Assembly (NCBI RefSeq): GCF_038066595.1 | Contig: NZ_JBBUTH010000010.1 | Coordinates: 124,001-188,000, forward strand | From: Pseudaquabacterium inlustre | Lineage (GTDB): Bacteria; Pseudomonadota; Gammaproteobacteria; Burkholderiales; Burkholderiaceae_C | Reading direction: 5' to 3' | DNA: 64,000 nt | In this document: positions 7,839-16,962 of the stretch, one piece after another | Layout: each line of letters starts with the position of its first letter | Position numbering within the stretch: position 1 is the first letter of the stretch | The notes under the pieces: generated by a model | Database searches by the model: none | The model's input: the letters and a program-made list of their open reading frames with translations, nothing else | Told to the model about the DNA's origin: nothing | Position numbers and translations under genes: made by a program

Positions 7839-10800
7839 ATGAAGATCGACCCTGCCTCCACCCTGCAGTCACCCCAGGCGCCGCTGGGCACCGTATCGCC
7901 CCCCAACGAGGCCTGCGCCGCGCTGGAGCGCCGCCTGCGCGCCGAGGCGCGCGGCCAGGTGATGTTCGATGCCGCGTCACGCGGCCGCTATGCCACCGAT
8001 GCGTCGATCTACCAGATCATGCCGGTGGGCGTGTTCGTGCCCGAGACGGCGGAAGACATCGCCACCGCCATCGCCATCGCGCGCGAAGCCGGCGTGCCGG
8101 TGCTGCCGCGCGGCGGCGGCACCAGCCAGTGCGGCCAGACCGTGGGCGCGGCCCTGGTCATCGACACCAGCAAGCACTTCCGCCGGGTGCTCGATCTGAA
8201 CGTGGACGAGCGCCGCGTGACCGTGGAGCCCGGCATCGTGCTGGACCACCTGAACGCCCAGCTCAAGCAGCACGGCCTGTGGTACCCGGTGGATGTGTCC
8301 ACCGCGGCCCAGGCCACGCTGGGCGGCATGGCCGGCAACAACAGCTGCGGCTCGCGCTCCATTGCCTACGGCAACATGGTGCACAACGTGGCCGGCGCCC
8401 AGGCCTGGCTGGCCGATGGCAGCCTGCTGGACTTCGGCCCGATGGCGCAGATGAGCGGCCGGGCTTTGCAGATCGGCGAGTTCGTGCGCGATCTGGCGCT
8501 GGCCCACCGCAGCGAGATCGAGGCCCACTGGCCCAAGGTGCTGCGCCGCGTGGCCGGCTACAACCTGGATGTGTTCCACCCGCAGAGCGAGCGGCCGTAC
8601 ACCGCCGATGGCAGCGTCAACCTGGCGCACCTGCTGATCGGATCGGAAGGCACGCTGGCCTTCACGCGCAGCCTGACGCTGAACCTGGCCGAGATCCCGC
8701 GCGGCAAGGCGCTGGGCATCGTCAACTTCCCCACCTTCCGTGCGGCCATGGCCGCCGCCCAGCACATCGTGAAGCTGGGGCCCACGGCGGTGGAACTGGT
8801 CGACCGCATCATGGTCGAGCTGGCGCTGACCAACCCGGCCTTTGCGCCGACGATGAAGACGGCGCTGATCGGCCAGCCCGAGGCCATCCTGCTGGTGGAA
8901 TTTGCCGGGCCCGACAAGTCGCAGCTGCAAGCCAGGCTGCGTGACCTGGAAGCGCTGATGGGCGACCTGGGCCTGCCCGGCAGCGTGGTGCTGATGCCCG
9001 ACGAGGCCGCGCAGAAGAACCTGTGGGAGGTGCGCAAGGCCGGCCTGAACATCATGATGAGCCTGAAGGGCGACGGCAAGCCGGTCAGCTTCATCGAGGA
9101 TTGCGCGGTGCCGCTGGAGCACCTGGCCGACTACACCGATGCGCTGACCGAGGTGTTCGCACGCAACGGCACGCATGGCACCTGGTATGCCCATGCCTCG
9201 GTGGGCACGTTGCATGTGCGGCCCATCCTGGACATGCGGCAGGATGGCGCGCAAGGCGGCGCCGCCCGCATGCGTGCCATCGGCGAAGAAGCCGCGGTAC
9301 TGGTGCGCCGCTACAAGGGCGCCTTCAGCGGCGAGCATGGCGACGGCCTGTGCCGTGGTGAATGGATCCGCTGGCAGTTCGGCCCGAAGCTCGACGATGC
9401 GCTGCGCGAGATCAAGCGCACCTTCGATCCGCAGGGCTTGTTCAACCCCGGCAAGATCATCGATCCGCCGAAGATGGACGATGTGTCGCTGATGCGCTTT
9501 CCGCCGCCCTCGTCGGCGCGCGCGTACAAGCGCATTCCGCTCACGCCGGTGCTCGACTGGTCGGCCTGGAACGTGCAGAACGATCCGGTGACCGAGCAGA
9601 CCACCGCGCCCGGCACCGGCGGCGACGTGACCGGCGGCTTTGCCAAGGCCGTGGAGATGTGCAACAACAACGGCCACTGCCGCAAGTTCGACGCAGGCAC
9701 CATGTGCCCCAGCTACCGCGTCACGCGCGACGAGGTGCACAGCACGCGCGGCCGCGCCAACACGCTGCGGCTGGCGGTCTCGGGCCAGCTGGGCACCGAG
9801 GGCCTGACCGGCGAGGCCGTGCGCGAGGCCTTCGACCTGTGCGTGGGCTGCAAGGGCTGCAAGCGCGACTGCCCCACCGGCGTGGACATGGCGCGCATGA
9901 AGATCGAGTTCACCGCGCAGCACACCGCCCGCCACGGCCACACGCTGAAGGACAAGCTGGTGGCCCATCTGCCGCGCTATGCGGCACTGGCCAGCCGCGT
10001 GCCGGGGCTGCTGAACCTGCGCAACAAGGTGCCTGCGCTGGCGCGGCTGACCGAACGCCTCACCGGCATCGCCGCCGCGCGCTCACTGCCTGCGTGGCGC
10101 AGTGACACCTTCTGGCGCGCCGACCCCCAGGCCCTGGGCCTGGTGGACCTGCAGACCGCGCTGGTGCGCCAGGCCGCGGGCGAGCGGGTGGCCGTGCTGT
10201 TCGTCGACACCTTCAACGGCAGCTTCGAGACCGAGAACGCTTTGGCCGCACTGCAGGTGCTGCAGGCCGCCGGTTATGCGGTGCATGCCATCAGCAAGAA
10301 CGCCAGCAAGGACGCCAGCGCGGGCGGTGGCCACCACTGCTGCGGCCGCACCTACCTGGCCAGCGGCATGGTGGACGAGGCCCGGCGCAGCGCCGGCGCG
10401 CTGCTGGATGCGCTGCTGCCCGCGGCCGCGGCTGGCATCGCCATCGTGGGCCTGGAGCCCTCGTGCCTGCTGACGCTGCGCGACGAGACCCTGGTGATGG
10501 GCCTGGGCGACAAGGCGCAGGTGGTGGCGGGCCAGGCCCTGCTGTTCGAGGAGTTCATCGCCCGCGAGGTGAAGGCGGGGCGCTTCGCGCTGAAGCTCAA
10601 GCCCATAGCCCAGCCCGTGCTGCTGCACGGCCACTGCCACCAGAAGGCCTTTGACGCGGTGAGCCCGGTGATGAGCGTGCTGCGCCTGATCCCCGGCGCC
10701 AAGCCGCAGCTGATCGAGAGCAGCTGCTGCGGCATGGCCGGCAGCTTCGGCTACGAGGCCGCGCACCAGGCCGTGTCGATGCAGATGGCCGAGGCCAGCC

Positions 10801-10937
10801 TGTTGCCGGCCGTGCGCGCCCAGCCCGACGCGCTGGTGGTGGCCGACGGCACCAGCTGCCGCCACCAGATCGCCGACGGCGCCGGGCGCCAGGCGCTGCA
10901 CGTGGCGCGGGTGCTGGCGGATCAGTTGCTGCGCTGA
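7839..10937 (+). CDS. FAD-binding and Fe-S-binding oxidoreductase, 2-hydroxyacid dehydrogenase type
   Basis: A 1032-residue fusion like the D-lactate/D-2-hydroxyglutarate dehydrogenase family. The N-terminal half is a VAO-type FAD domain (PRGGGTSQCGQTVG, GGMAGNNSCGSRS, FSGEHGDG). A ferredoxin-like segment C668-VGCKGCKRDCP follows. The C-terminal half carries two CCG cysteine-rich motifs (HHCCGR at 832-837, SSCCGMAG near 961-968) and GHCHQKAF, as in GlcF/LldE-type subunits. It likely oxidises a 2-hydroxyacid and passes electrons to the respiratory chain. It lies in the GntR operon and opposite a glyoxylate-type aminotransferase, which fits hydroxyacid-to-ketoacid-to-amino acid interconversion. 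The exact substrate is unknown. Confidence 0.87.
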   Translation: MKIDPASTLQSPQAPLGTVSPPNEACAALERRLRAEARGQVMFDAASRGRYATDASIYQIMPVGVFVPETAEDIATAIAIAREAGVPVLPRGGGTSQCGQTVGAALVIDTSKHFRRVLDLNVDERRVTVEPGIVLDHLNAQLKQHGLWYPVDVSTAAQATLGGMAGNNSCGSRSIAYGNMVHNVAGAQAWLADGSLLDFGPMAQMSGRALQIGEFVRDLALAHRSEIEAHWPKVLRRVAGYNLDVFHPQSERPYTADGSVNLAHLLIGSEGTLAFTRSLTLNLAEIPRGKALGIVNFPTFRAAMAAAQHIVKLGPTAVELVDRIMVELALTNPAFAPTMKTALIGQPEAILLVEFAGPDKSQLQARLRDLEALMGDLGLPGSVVLMPDEAAQKNLWEVRKAGLNIMMSLKGDGKPVSFIEDCAVPLEHLADYTDALTEVFARNGTHGTWYAHASVGTLHVRPILDMRQDGAQGGAARMRAIGEEAAVLVRRYKGAFSGEHGDGLCRGEWIRWQFGPKLDDALREIKRTFDPQGLFNPGKIIDPPKMDDVSLMRFPPPSSARAYKRIPLTPVLDWSAWNVQNDPVTEQTTAPGTGGDVTGGFAKAVEMCNNNGHCRKFDAGTMCPSYRVTRDEVHSTRGRANTLRLAVSGQLGTEGLTGEAVREAFDLCVGCKGCKRDCPTGVDMARMKIEFTAQHTARHGHTLKDKLVAHLPRYAALASRVPGLLNLRNKVPALARLTERLTGIAAARSLPAWRSDTFWRADPQALGLVDLQTALVRQAAGERVAVLFVDTFNGSFETENALAALQVLQAAGYAVHAISKNASKDASAGGGHHCCGRTYLASGMVDEARRSAGALLDALLPAAAAGIAIVGLEPSCLLTLRDETLVMGLGDKAQVVAGQALLFEEFIAREVKAGRFALKLKPIAQPVLLHGHCHQKAFDAVSPVMSVLRLIPGAKPQLIESSCCGMAGSFGYEAAHQAVSMQMAEASLLPAVRAQPDALVVADGTSCRHQIADGAGRQALHVARVLADQLLR

Positions 10938-11203
10938 TCGGCCGGCGCGGCGGACTGGCACACCTGCCATTCGCCGTCCGGTCCTTCGGCAAGCGAGGCC
11001 AGCGCCACCCGAAGGGCCCGCCGCCGGTTCGCCCAGGCGCCCGATCCCACCGCCTGGCACACACGCGCCACCGCGGCGTCCACGCCGCTGGCGCGCAGCT
11101 TGGCCAGCGAGTCCAGGCCCACCTGTTCCAGGCGTTGCACCACGGCCGGGCCGAGGCGCGGGGTGGCGATCAGCAGGTTGCGTTCTTCCACGGTGAAGGG
11201 CAT
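10922..11203 (-). CDS. Small helix-hairpin-helix-like protein
   Basis: A 93-residue protein whose residues 1-70 resemble a helix-hairpin-helix fold (LLIATPRLGPAVVQRLEQVG), a DNA- or protein-binding module. The fragment ANRRRAL and the overall spacing match the 88-residue protein at 46015-46281 closely, so the two are paralogues. Its end overlaps the oxidoreductase gene by 16 bases in convergent orientation. It is the last gene of the long leftward unit that starts at 24.7 kb. No function is known to me. Confidence 0.7.
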   Translation of the reverse strand: MPFTVEERNLLIATPRLGPAVVQRLEQVGLDSLAKLRASGVDAAVARVCQAVGSGAWANRRRALRVALASLAEGPDGEWQVCQSAAPADQRSN

Positions 11204-11224
11204 GGGATGGGCTCCGGTGAAGGA

Positions 11225-12316
11225 TCAATCCAGCCGGAAGCGCTGCACGTGCCACAGCGGGTCGCGGCACAGGCCGCAGTCGGCGCCCTTGAACTGGCGC
11301 GCAGCCTGGGTGTCGCCCTTGAGCTGCCATTGCAGCCAGGCCACGGCCACCGGGGCGTAGGCGCCGCCGTTGGGCTCGCGGTAGGTGCCGCTGTGGCCGG
11401 TGTGCTCGCGCCAGGCACGGAACACCGGCACGCCCTGGTAGCGCGCCAAGTCGTCGTTGGCGTTGTTGAAGGCCACCTCCGACGGCTCGCCGGTCACGTA
11501 GATGGCGGGCGTGCGCAGCAGCGGGATGTCGCGCTTGGTGACGCGGGCACCGGCGATCTCCCAGGCGCGCAGGTCGCCGTCGAACAGGCCGCTGTTCCAC
11601 ACGCCCAGCGTGGTCACGCGCGGGTCGCGGGCGGCGTCGATGGCCTGCACACCGCCGCAGCTCTGGCCCATCACGGCAATGCGGTTCAGGTCGATGCGGC
11701 CTTGCAGCGGGCTGCCTTCGCGCCGGTTCTCGGCGGTGGCCCAGTCGATGGCGTCGATGAACTGGTTGGAGAAGGTGTAGGCCGCACTCACGCGGGCCGT
11801 GGCGGCATCGCGCGGTACGCGGCCGCCGGCCACCAGCACGCCGGCCGGCGAGCCGGCTGCGGGCTCGCCGCGCACGGTGCTGCTGCCGCCCGTGGTGCGC
11901 TCGGCCTCCTTCGGCCCGATGGGGCCCAGGGCCACCGCCAGGAAGCCGTGCGAGGCGATCTCGGTGAGGAAGTAGCGGAAGCGGTTGCCGGTGTTGACGC
12001 AGGCACCGTTGCCCCACACCACCAGCGGCAGCTTGTCGGTGCCCAGGCGGGCCAGTTGTTGCGGGTGGTACAGCGTGTGCGTCGGCAGGCCGGCATCGCT
12101 GCGCATGATGGCCGGGTGCGGGCCGGTGCCCTGCGGTGTGTCGGGCGTGACGTAGGGCGGCGGCGGCACCTGCGGGTACTGCGGGGCGCTGGCGGCGGCC
12201 TGGGCCGCAGGCGCTGCGTTGGCCGCTTGGGCCAGGGCTGGCAGCGGGGCGCTGGCCAGGGCGGTCAGCGCCGCCGCGACGGTCAGCCGCATCAGGGTGA
12301 AGGAGGTCATGGGCAT
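11225..12316 (-). CDS. Secreted alpha/beta hydrolase
   Basis: A 363-residue protein with a signal peptide (hydrophobic stretch ending APLPALAQA) and a proline-rich linker. The alpha/beta-hydrolase core has the nucleophile elbow MGQSCGG with Ser219, an oxyanion-side segment VVWGNGACVNTGN, and a likely acid and histidine in the C-terminal third (HTGHSGTYREPNGG). Overall it resembles dienelactone-hydrolase or poly-ester-like secreted esterases. It lies 19 bases after the TonB receptor, in the same direction. It could release an ester-linked ligand in the periplasm or outside the cell. The substrate is unknown. Confidence 0.75.
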   Translation of the reverse strand: MPMTSFTLMRLTVAAALTALASAPLPALAQAANAAPAAQAAASAPQYPQVPPPPYVTPDTPQGTGPHPAIMRSDAGLPTHTLYHPQQLARLGTDKLPLVVWGNGACVNTGNRFRYFLTEIASHGFLAVALGPIGPKEAERTTGGSSTVRGEPAAGSPAGVLVAGGRVPRDAATARVSAAYTFSNQFIDAIDWATAENRREGSPLQGRIDLNRIAVMGQSCGGVQAIDAARDPRVTTLGVWNSGLFDGDLRAWEIAGARVTKRDIPLLRTPAIYVTGEPSEVAFNNANDDLARYQGVPVFRAWREHTGHSGTYREPNGGAYAPVAVAWLQWQLKGDTQAARQFKGADCGLCRDPLWHVQRFRLD

Positions 12317-12335
12317 GCCTTGCTCGGGATCGGTG

Positions 12336-15029
12336 TCAGAAGCGCTTGTCGAACGACACCGACACGATGCGGCCGATGGGGTTGGTCAGCGTGGGGTCGA
12401 AGCCGCCGCCACCGTTGGTGCTTTGCGCCACGTTCACGAACGGCGGCTTGCGGTCGGCCAGGTTGGTGACGCCGAGTGCCACGGTGGCGTCCTTCAGCAG
12501 GCCGAAGGGGCCGTCGCTCTCAAAGGCCCAGGCTGCGCGCACGTCGGCCGTGGTGTTGCTGGCCACGCGCTGCACCGGGCTGGCCAGCGTGTTGTCGTAG
12601 GCATTCTGGTGGTTGATGGCCAGGTTCAGCTGCAGCGGGCCGCGCACCCAGCCGGCCGTGCCGCGGGCCTTGAAGCGCAGCGGGTTGTAGATGGTGTTGA
12701 GCTGGTCCACCAGCGCGCCGCCGGGGGTGAGGGCCACGCGGTAGCTGGTGAACACCGTGCCGCTCAGGCCCAGCATCACTTCGCCGCGCTCGCCCAGGCT
12801 CACGCGGCTGTTGGCCGAGAAGTCGACGCCGCGTGATTGCGAGCGCGCCAGGTTCATCTGGCGGCCGTCGATCACCAGCGTCCAGTTGGCCGGCAGCACG
12901 CCCGAGGCCAGCGGGTACTTGGCGATCAGCGCGGCCACGGTCTCGGCCGAGGGGTTGCGCTGGATCACCGACGTGCCGGCGAACTGCGCCTCGCGGTTCA
13001 GCACGGTGAGGTCCGAGAGGTAGCCGGTGATCTGGTTGTCGTACTCGATGTCGAACCAGGTCAGGCTGAACTTGGTGCGGGTGATGAACTTGGGCGTCCA
13101 GTCGATGCCCAGCGTCTTGGTCTTGGCGGTCTCGGGCTTCAGGTCGGGGTTGTTGCCCGAGATGGCCACGCCCACACGCAGCGCGCCGCCCAGCGTGGGG
13201 TCCGAATAGTTCTGCACATACAGGCCGCCGCGCCCGCCATTGGCGAAGCCGCGGATCTGCGTGAGCCCCGGCGCGCGGAACGAGGTGCCGTAGCTGCCCC
13301 GCAGCGCCACGCCGTCCACCGGCACCCAGGTGACGCCCAGCTTGGGGTTGCTGGTGCTGCCCACGTCGCTGTAGCGGTCGGTGCGGCTGGCCAGGCTGAC
13401 GTTCAGGCTGCGCATGAAGGGCACGCCGTTGCGCTCGCCCACCACGGGCACCAGGGCCTCGGCGTAGAGCGAGTCCACCTCGCGGCGCAGAGACACCTCG
13501 CCAAAGGTGGGGTTGGTGGCCGGGCCGGTGGTCTGGCCGCCCACGGTGAGCAGGCGCTGGCCTTCATAGCCCACAGCCGCGCGCAGCGTGCCGCCGGGCA
13601 GTTCCACCACCGGGCCGTCGGCCTTGAGCTGGTAGTTCTGGAAGCGCGTGTGGCCGGGCGAGTAGGCCACGTTGTTGGCGATCTTGGCCAGCGTGGCCGG
13701 GTTGTTGGCGCCCGAGCCGAAGACGTTGAGCGCGGTGGCCGGGTTGGTGTCGGCCAGCGCTGCGGTGATCGCGGCGGTGTTCAGGCCGCCCAGCGTCACG
13801 GCCAGATCGCGGTTGTCGCCGATGCCGAACATGGCGCCCGCCTTCCAGCCCGCGGCCAGCGTGACATCGGCGCCCACGGTGAGCTGCACCGACTTGCTGC
13901 GGCCGTTGTTGGTGTTGACCGGCAGGTCATTGATGAACGAGTAGGTCACCGTTTCCGAGGTGCCGGCCGGCGCACCCGCCGGGCGCACATAGAACGGGTT
14001 GGTGCTGGGCACGGTGAGGTTGGCCGACAGCGCGCCGGGGTTGAAGCTGTAGTCGCGCTGGCTGGCGAAGCCATCGGCCCACAGCGCCAAGGTGGGCGTG
14101 AGCGTGTGGTTGAACGTGAAGGCCAGGCTGTTGCGCTCCTGGCGCGGCAGCAGGTCCTGGATCTGCAGGTTGTCGCACTTGTTGCTGGTGCCGGCCACCA
14201 GGCTGCCGGCGGTGGCCGTGGTCACGCCGCCGGTCGGGATGGCGTAGCTGGTGCCCGAGATCACGATGTTGCCGGGGCTGCACTGGGTGGAGCGATAGTC
14301 GCCGCCGCCCTGGGCGCGCAGGTCGCCGCGGAAGAAGTCGCGGTCGCGCCCGCTCAGCTGGCTGCGCAGCGTGTTCTCGGCCGTCAGCGTGATCTGGCCG
14401 CCCTGCCACTTGTGGCCGTACAGCACGCCGATCTGGCGCTCGTGGTAGCCGTCGGCCACGCCAAAGCGCACCAGAGCCTGGCCGCCGCGCTCACCGCGCC
14501 GCATGATCAGGTTGGCCACGCCGGCCACGGCATCGGAGCCATACAGCGCCGAGGCGCCATCGGCCACCACCTCCATGCGCTCGATGGCCAGCGATGGCAG
14601 CACGTTGGGATCGACCGAGGCCGCGCTGGTGCCCTGGCCGATGATGCGGTGGCCGTTGACCAGCACCAGCGTGGCAAAGGGGCCGATGCCGCGCAGATTG
14701 ATGCCCGAGCCGTAGGTGATGTTGCCGGCGCCGCCGCCCTGGCCGCGCGAGCTCTCGGAGACGCCCAGATTGAACACCTGCGGCATCTGCTGAATGATCT
14801 GTGCGGTGCTGCTGGCACCGGAGGTCTCGATGTCGTCGCGTGACACCGCGCCCACCGGGGCGCCGATGGCCGGTGCGCCGCGGATGCGGCTGCCGGTGAT
14901 GACCACTTCGCTGGACGAGGCCGTATCGGCGGCGGCCGCGGCGGTCTGGGCCTGTGCCTGGGCCGCGGCGGCCAGCAGGGTCGCCAGGGCCATCGCGGCG
15001 GCGGCTGTGGGGTGGAGGCGGTGGTTCAT
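12336..15029 (-). CDS. TonB-dependent outer-membrane receptor
   Basis: An 897-residue receptor. It has a signal peptide (MALATLLAAAAQAQAQ), a plug with SSEVVITGSRIRG and GSGINLRGIGPFATLVLVNGHR, and a 22-strand-type barrel ending in VSFDKRF, the terminal aromatic residue needed for Bam recognition. An AGGAGAC ribosome site precedes the ATG. It sits in the middle of the long leftward operon with a CocE hydrolase upstream and a secreted hydrolase downstream. It therefore probably imports an organic substrate rather than iron. The plug resembles the truncated receptor at the left edge of the window, including a shared 21-base stretch. Confidence 0.9.
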   Translation of the reverse strand: MNHRLHPTAAAAMALATLLAAAAQAQAQTAAAAADTASSSEVVITGSRIRGAPAIGAPVGAVSRDDIETSGASSTAQIIQQMPQVFNLGVSESSRGQGGGAGNITYGSGINLRGIGPFATLVLVNGHRIIGQGTSAASVDPNVLPSLAIERMEVVADGASALYGSDAVAGVANLIMRRGERGGQALVRFGVADGYHERQIGVLYGHKWQGGQITLTAENTLRSQLSGRDRDFFRGDLRAQGGGDYRSTQCSPGNIVISGTSYAIPTGGVTTATAGSLVAGTSNKCDNLQIQDLLPRQERNSLAFTFNHTLTPTLALWADGFASQRDYSFNPGALSANLTVPSTNPFYVRPAGAPAGTSETVTYSFINDLPVNTNNGRSKSVQLTVGADVTLAAGWKAGAMFGIGDNRDLAVTLGGLNTAAITAALADTNPATALNVFGSGANNPATLAKIANNVAYSPGHTRFQNYQLKADGPVVELPGGTLRAAVGYEGQRLLTVGGQTTGPATNPTFGEVSLRREVDSLYAEALVPVVGERNGVPFMRSLNVSLASRTDRYSDVGSTSNPKLGVTWVPVDGVALRGSYGTSFRAPGLTQIRGFANGGRGGLYVQNYSDPTLGGALRVGVAISGNNPDLKPETAKTKTLGIDWTPKFITRTKFSLTWFDIEYDNQITGYLSDLTVLNREAQFAGTSVIQRNPSAETVAALIAKYPLASGVLPANWTLVIDGRQMNLARSQSRGVDFSANSRVSLGERGEVMLGLSGTVFTSYRVALTPGGALVDQLNTIYNPLRFKARGTAGWVRGPLQLNLAINHQNAYDNTLASPVQRVASNTTADVRAAWAFESDGPFGLLKDATVALGVTNLADRKPPFVNVAQSTNGGGGFDPTLTNPIGRIVSVSFDKRF

Positions 15030-15133
15030 GGTCTTGTCTCCTGGATTGTCTGGGCATGGCTCCGCCCGGCACCGCCCGCGCAGCCAGGCACGGCGGTGGT
15101 TTGGGGCGGTCGGGGGGGACGGGGCTGCGGGTC

Positions 15134-16933
15134 TTACGGGGTGCCGGCCGGGGTGGTGACCGGCAGCGTCAGCCGCGACGGGTGCGCGGCGTCGCTGAGC
15201 ACGCTGAGCCGCGCGCCGGCGGTGGCCGGCTGCCGCTCGCGGGGATCGCTGCCGGTGACCACCAGGCGCCAGCGGTGGCCGGCCTTGAACAGGTGGGACA
15301 AGGGCAACAGGTCGAACTGCAGGCGCACGGGCTGGTCATCCAGCACCGGCTGGGCATCGGATTCCAGGCTGCGGTGCCAGGGCAGGCCCAGGAAGTCGTA
15401 CGGGGGCTTGTGCATCGCGCGCAGGCTCACCTTCAGCCGTCCGTCGGTCACCTGCGTGCTGGTGCCATCGGGCGCCACGTCTTCCAGGTAGGCGTAGACG
15501 TTCTGCTCGGGGTCGGTCACGCGCACCCACAGGTCCAGCAGCGGGTGGCCGGTGAGCTCGGTGTCGCGGGCCAGCGCCGGGCCGTCGAAGCGCAGGCCGT
15601 TGGCCGTTTGCGCACAGGCCGGGGCCTGCGGGTTCCAGCCGGCCGGGCAGGCGATGGGCGCGGTCACGGTGAGGGTGGCGCCGGGAGCCTGCCGCGCGGG
15701 GGCCTGGGTGGTCAGCGCCAGATCCGACACCGCGCCGGCGCGGGCCCGCGTGTCCAGCGTCCAGGCCTGGGGCCGTGTGCCGGCCGGGGGCCACACGGCG
15801 CTCTGGCGCCAGGCCTGGGCCGGCACCGCGTTCACGACGTGATAGGTGTAGGGCGGCTCGCGCATCACGCCGTTGTCCACGCCCTTGAGCCAGTGGTCGA
15901 AGAAGCGGTGCGCCTCGGCCAGCAGCGCGAAGTCGGGGTTGCGGCAGTGCAGCCACGGGCCGATCATCAGCTTGCGTGGATTGCCGGGCAGGTTGGCATA
16001 GGCCACCAGGCCCTCGCGGCGGAAGTCGTCGTACCAGCCACCGAACACGTACAGCGCCACCTTCGATCGCGCGATGGCATCGCGGTAGGTGCCGGCGCTG
16101 CCCTCCAGCCAGAAGCGGCTGCCCACCAGGTCGGACCAGCTGTCGCGGTAGGGCATGCCGCGCCACAGCGCGGCCAGCGGCGTGTTGTCACGGTGCTCCT
16201 CGGCCGCCTGGCGCAGCAGGGTGCGGCTCTCGTCACCGTCCACCGGCGGGTTCTTCAGGTCTTCGTCGAACGTGCGCTCGACGCCTGCACCCCAGTTAGC
16301 AAAGATGCCGCCGCGCAGAAAGCCGTCGTACTTGGACCAGCTGAAGCAGCCGGCGAAGATGGCCTTCAGCGCGGGTGGCATGCGCGTGGCCACGTGCAGC
16401 GCCGCGTCCCCGGTGTTGCTGCAGCCGTAGACGCCCACCTTGCCGGTGGACCACGGCTGCGCGGCCAGCCACTCGGTCACGTCGTAGGCATCGCGCGCCT
16501 CGGTGCGGTCGTGGTAGCCGCGGCGGGTGCCGAACGAGCTGCCGGCGCCGCGGCGGTCCACTTCCACCACCACGTAGCCGTACTGGGCCAGCTCGGGCAT
16601 CTGGCGCACGGCCGAGAAGCGCTGGTCAGGCGCGATGCGGCGCGCCACCGCGTGCTGCCACAGGACCGGGTAGGGCGTGTCCACCGCCTTGCCGTTGACG
16701 GCCGGGCGCGTGATGTCCATCGCCAGGCGCACGCCATCGCGGGTGCGGAAGTAGATGGACTGGCGCACGCTCTCGGTGTAGAGCCGGGGCGAGTAGCCGC
16801 TGTATTCGCCGGGGCGGGAGACGCGGGCGGCGCTGTCGGTGGGCGCGGTCTGGCTGTGCGCCGGGGCCGTGGCGGCCAGCAGCAAGGCGGCCAGCGGGGC
16901 GAGCAGCGCACGGGAAGCGGGTGTGGACATCAT
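15134..16933 (-). CDS. CocE/NonD-family hydrolase
   Basis: About 599 residues beginning at tandem ATGs (MMSTPASRALL) with a signal peptide ending PAHSQT. The catalytic part has the CocE-type core: YFRTRDGVRLAMDITRP, YVVVEVDRRGAGSSFG and the nucleophile elbow GVYGCSNTGD with Ser172. A C-terminal jelly-roll domain (GHPLLDLWVRVTDPEQNVYAYLED) is typical of the X-Pro dipeptidyl-peptidase/cocaine-esterase superfamily. The frame runs on upstream, but only as a shadow of the permease gene. It is likely periplasmic, and would cleave an ester or amide before import by the neighbouring ABC system. Confidence 0.85.
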   Translation of the reverse strand: MMSTPASRALLAPLAALLLAATAPAHSQTAPTDSAARVSRPGEYSGYSPRLYTESVRQSIYFRTRDGVRLAMDITRPAVNGKAVDTPYPVLWQHAVARRIAPDQRFSAVRQMPELAQYGYVVVEVDRRGAGSSFGTRRGYHDRTEARDAYDVTEWLAAQPWSTGKVGVYGCSNTGDAALHVATRMPPALKAIFAGCFSWSKYDGFLRGGIFANWGAGVERTFDEDLKNPPVDGDESRTLLRQAAEEHRDNTPLAALWRGMPYRDSWSDLVGSRFWLEGSAGTYRDAIARSKVALYVFGGWYDDFRREGLVAYANLPGNPRKLMIGPWLHCRNPDFALLAEAHRFFDHWLKGVDNGVMREPPYTYHVVNAVPAQAWRQSAVWPPAGTRPQAWTLDTRARAGAVSDLALTTQAPARQAPGATLTVTAPIACPAGWNPQAPACAQTANGLRFDGPALARDTELTGHPLLDLWVRVTDPEQNVYAYLEDVAPDGTSTQVTDGRLKVSLRAMHKPPYDFLGLPWHRSLESDAQPVLDDQPVRLQFDLLPLSHLFKAGHRWRLVVTGSDPRERQPATAGARLSVLSDAAHPSRLTLPVTTPAGTP

Positions 16934-16962
16934 GTGTGGGTGGCTCACGTGGGGGCCGCGGC

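Noticed and set aside
7977..9968. 663-codon minus-strand open frame
   Set aside because: It lies opposite the FAD domain of the 1032-residue oxidoreductase and shows the same shadow-like composition.
12837..14843. 668-codon plus-strand open frame
   Set aside because: It is antisense to a clear TonB receptor, and its product is a low-complexity run of Gly, Ala, His and Arg with no domain.
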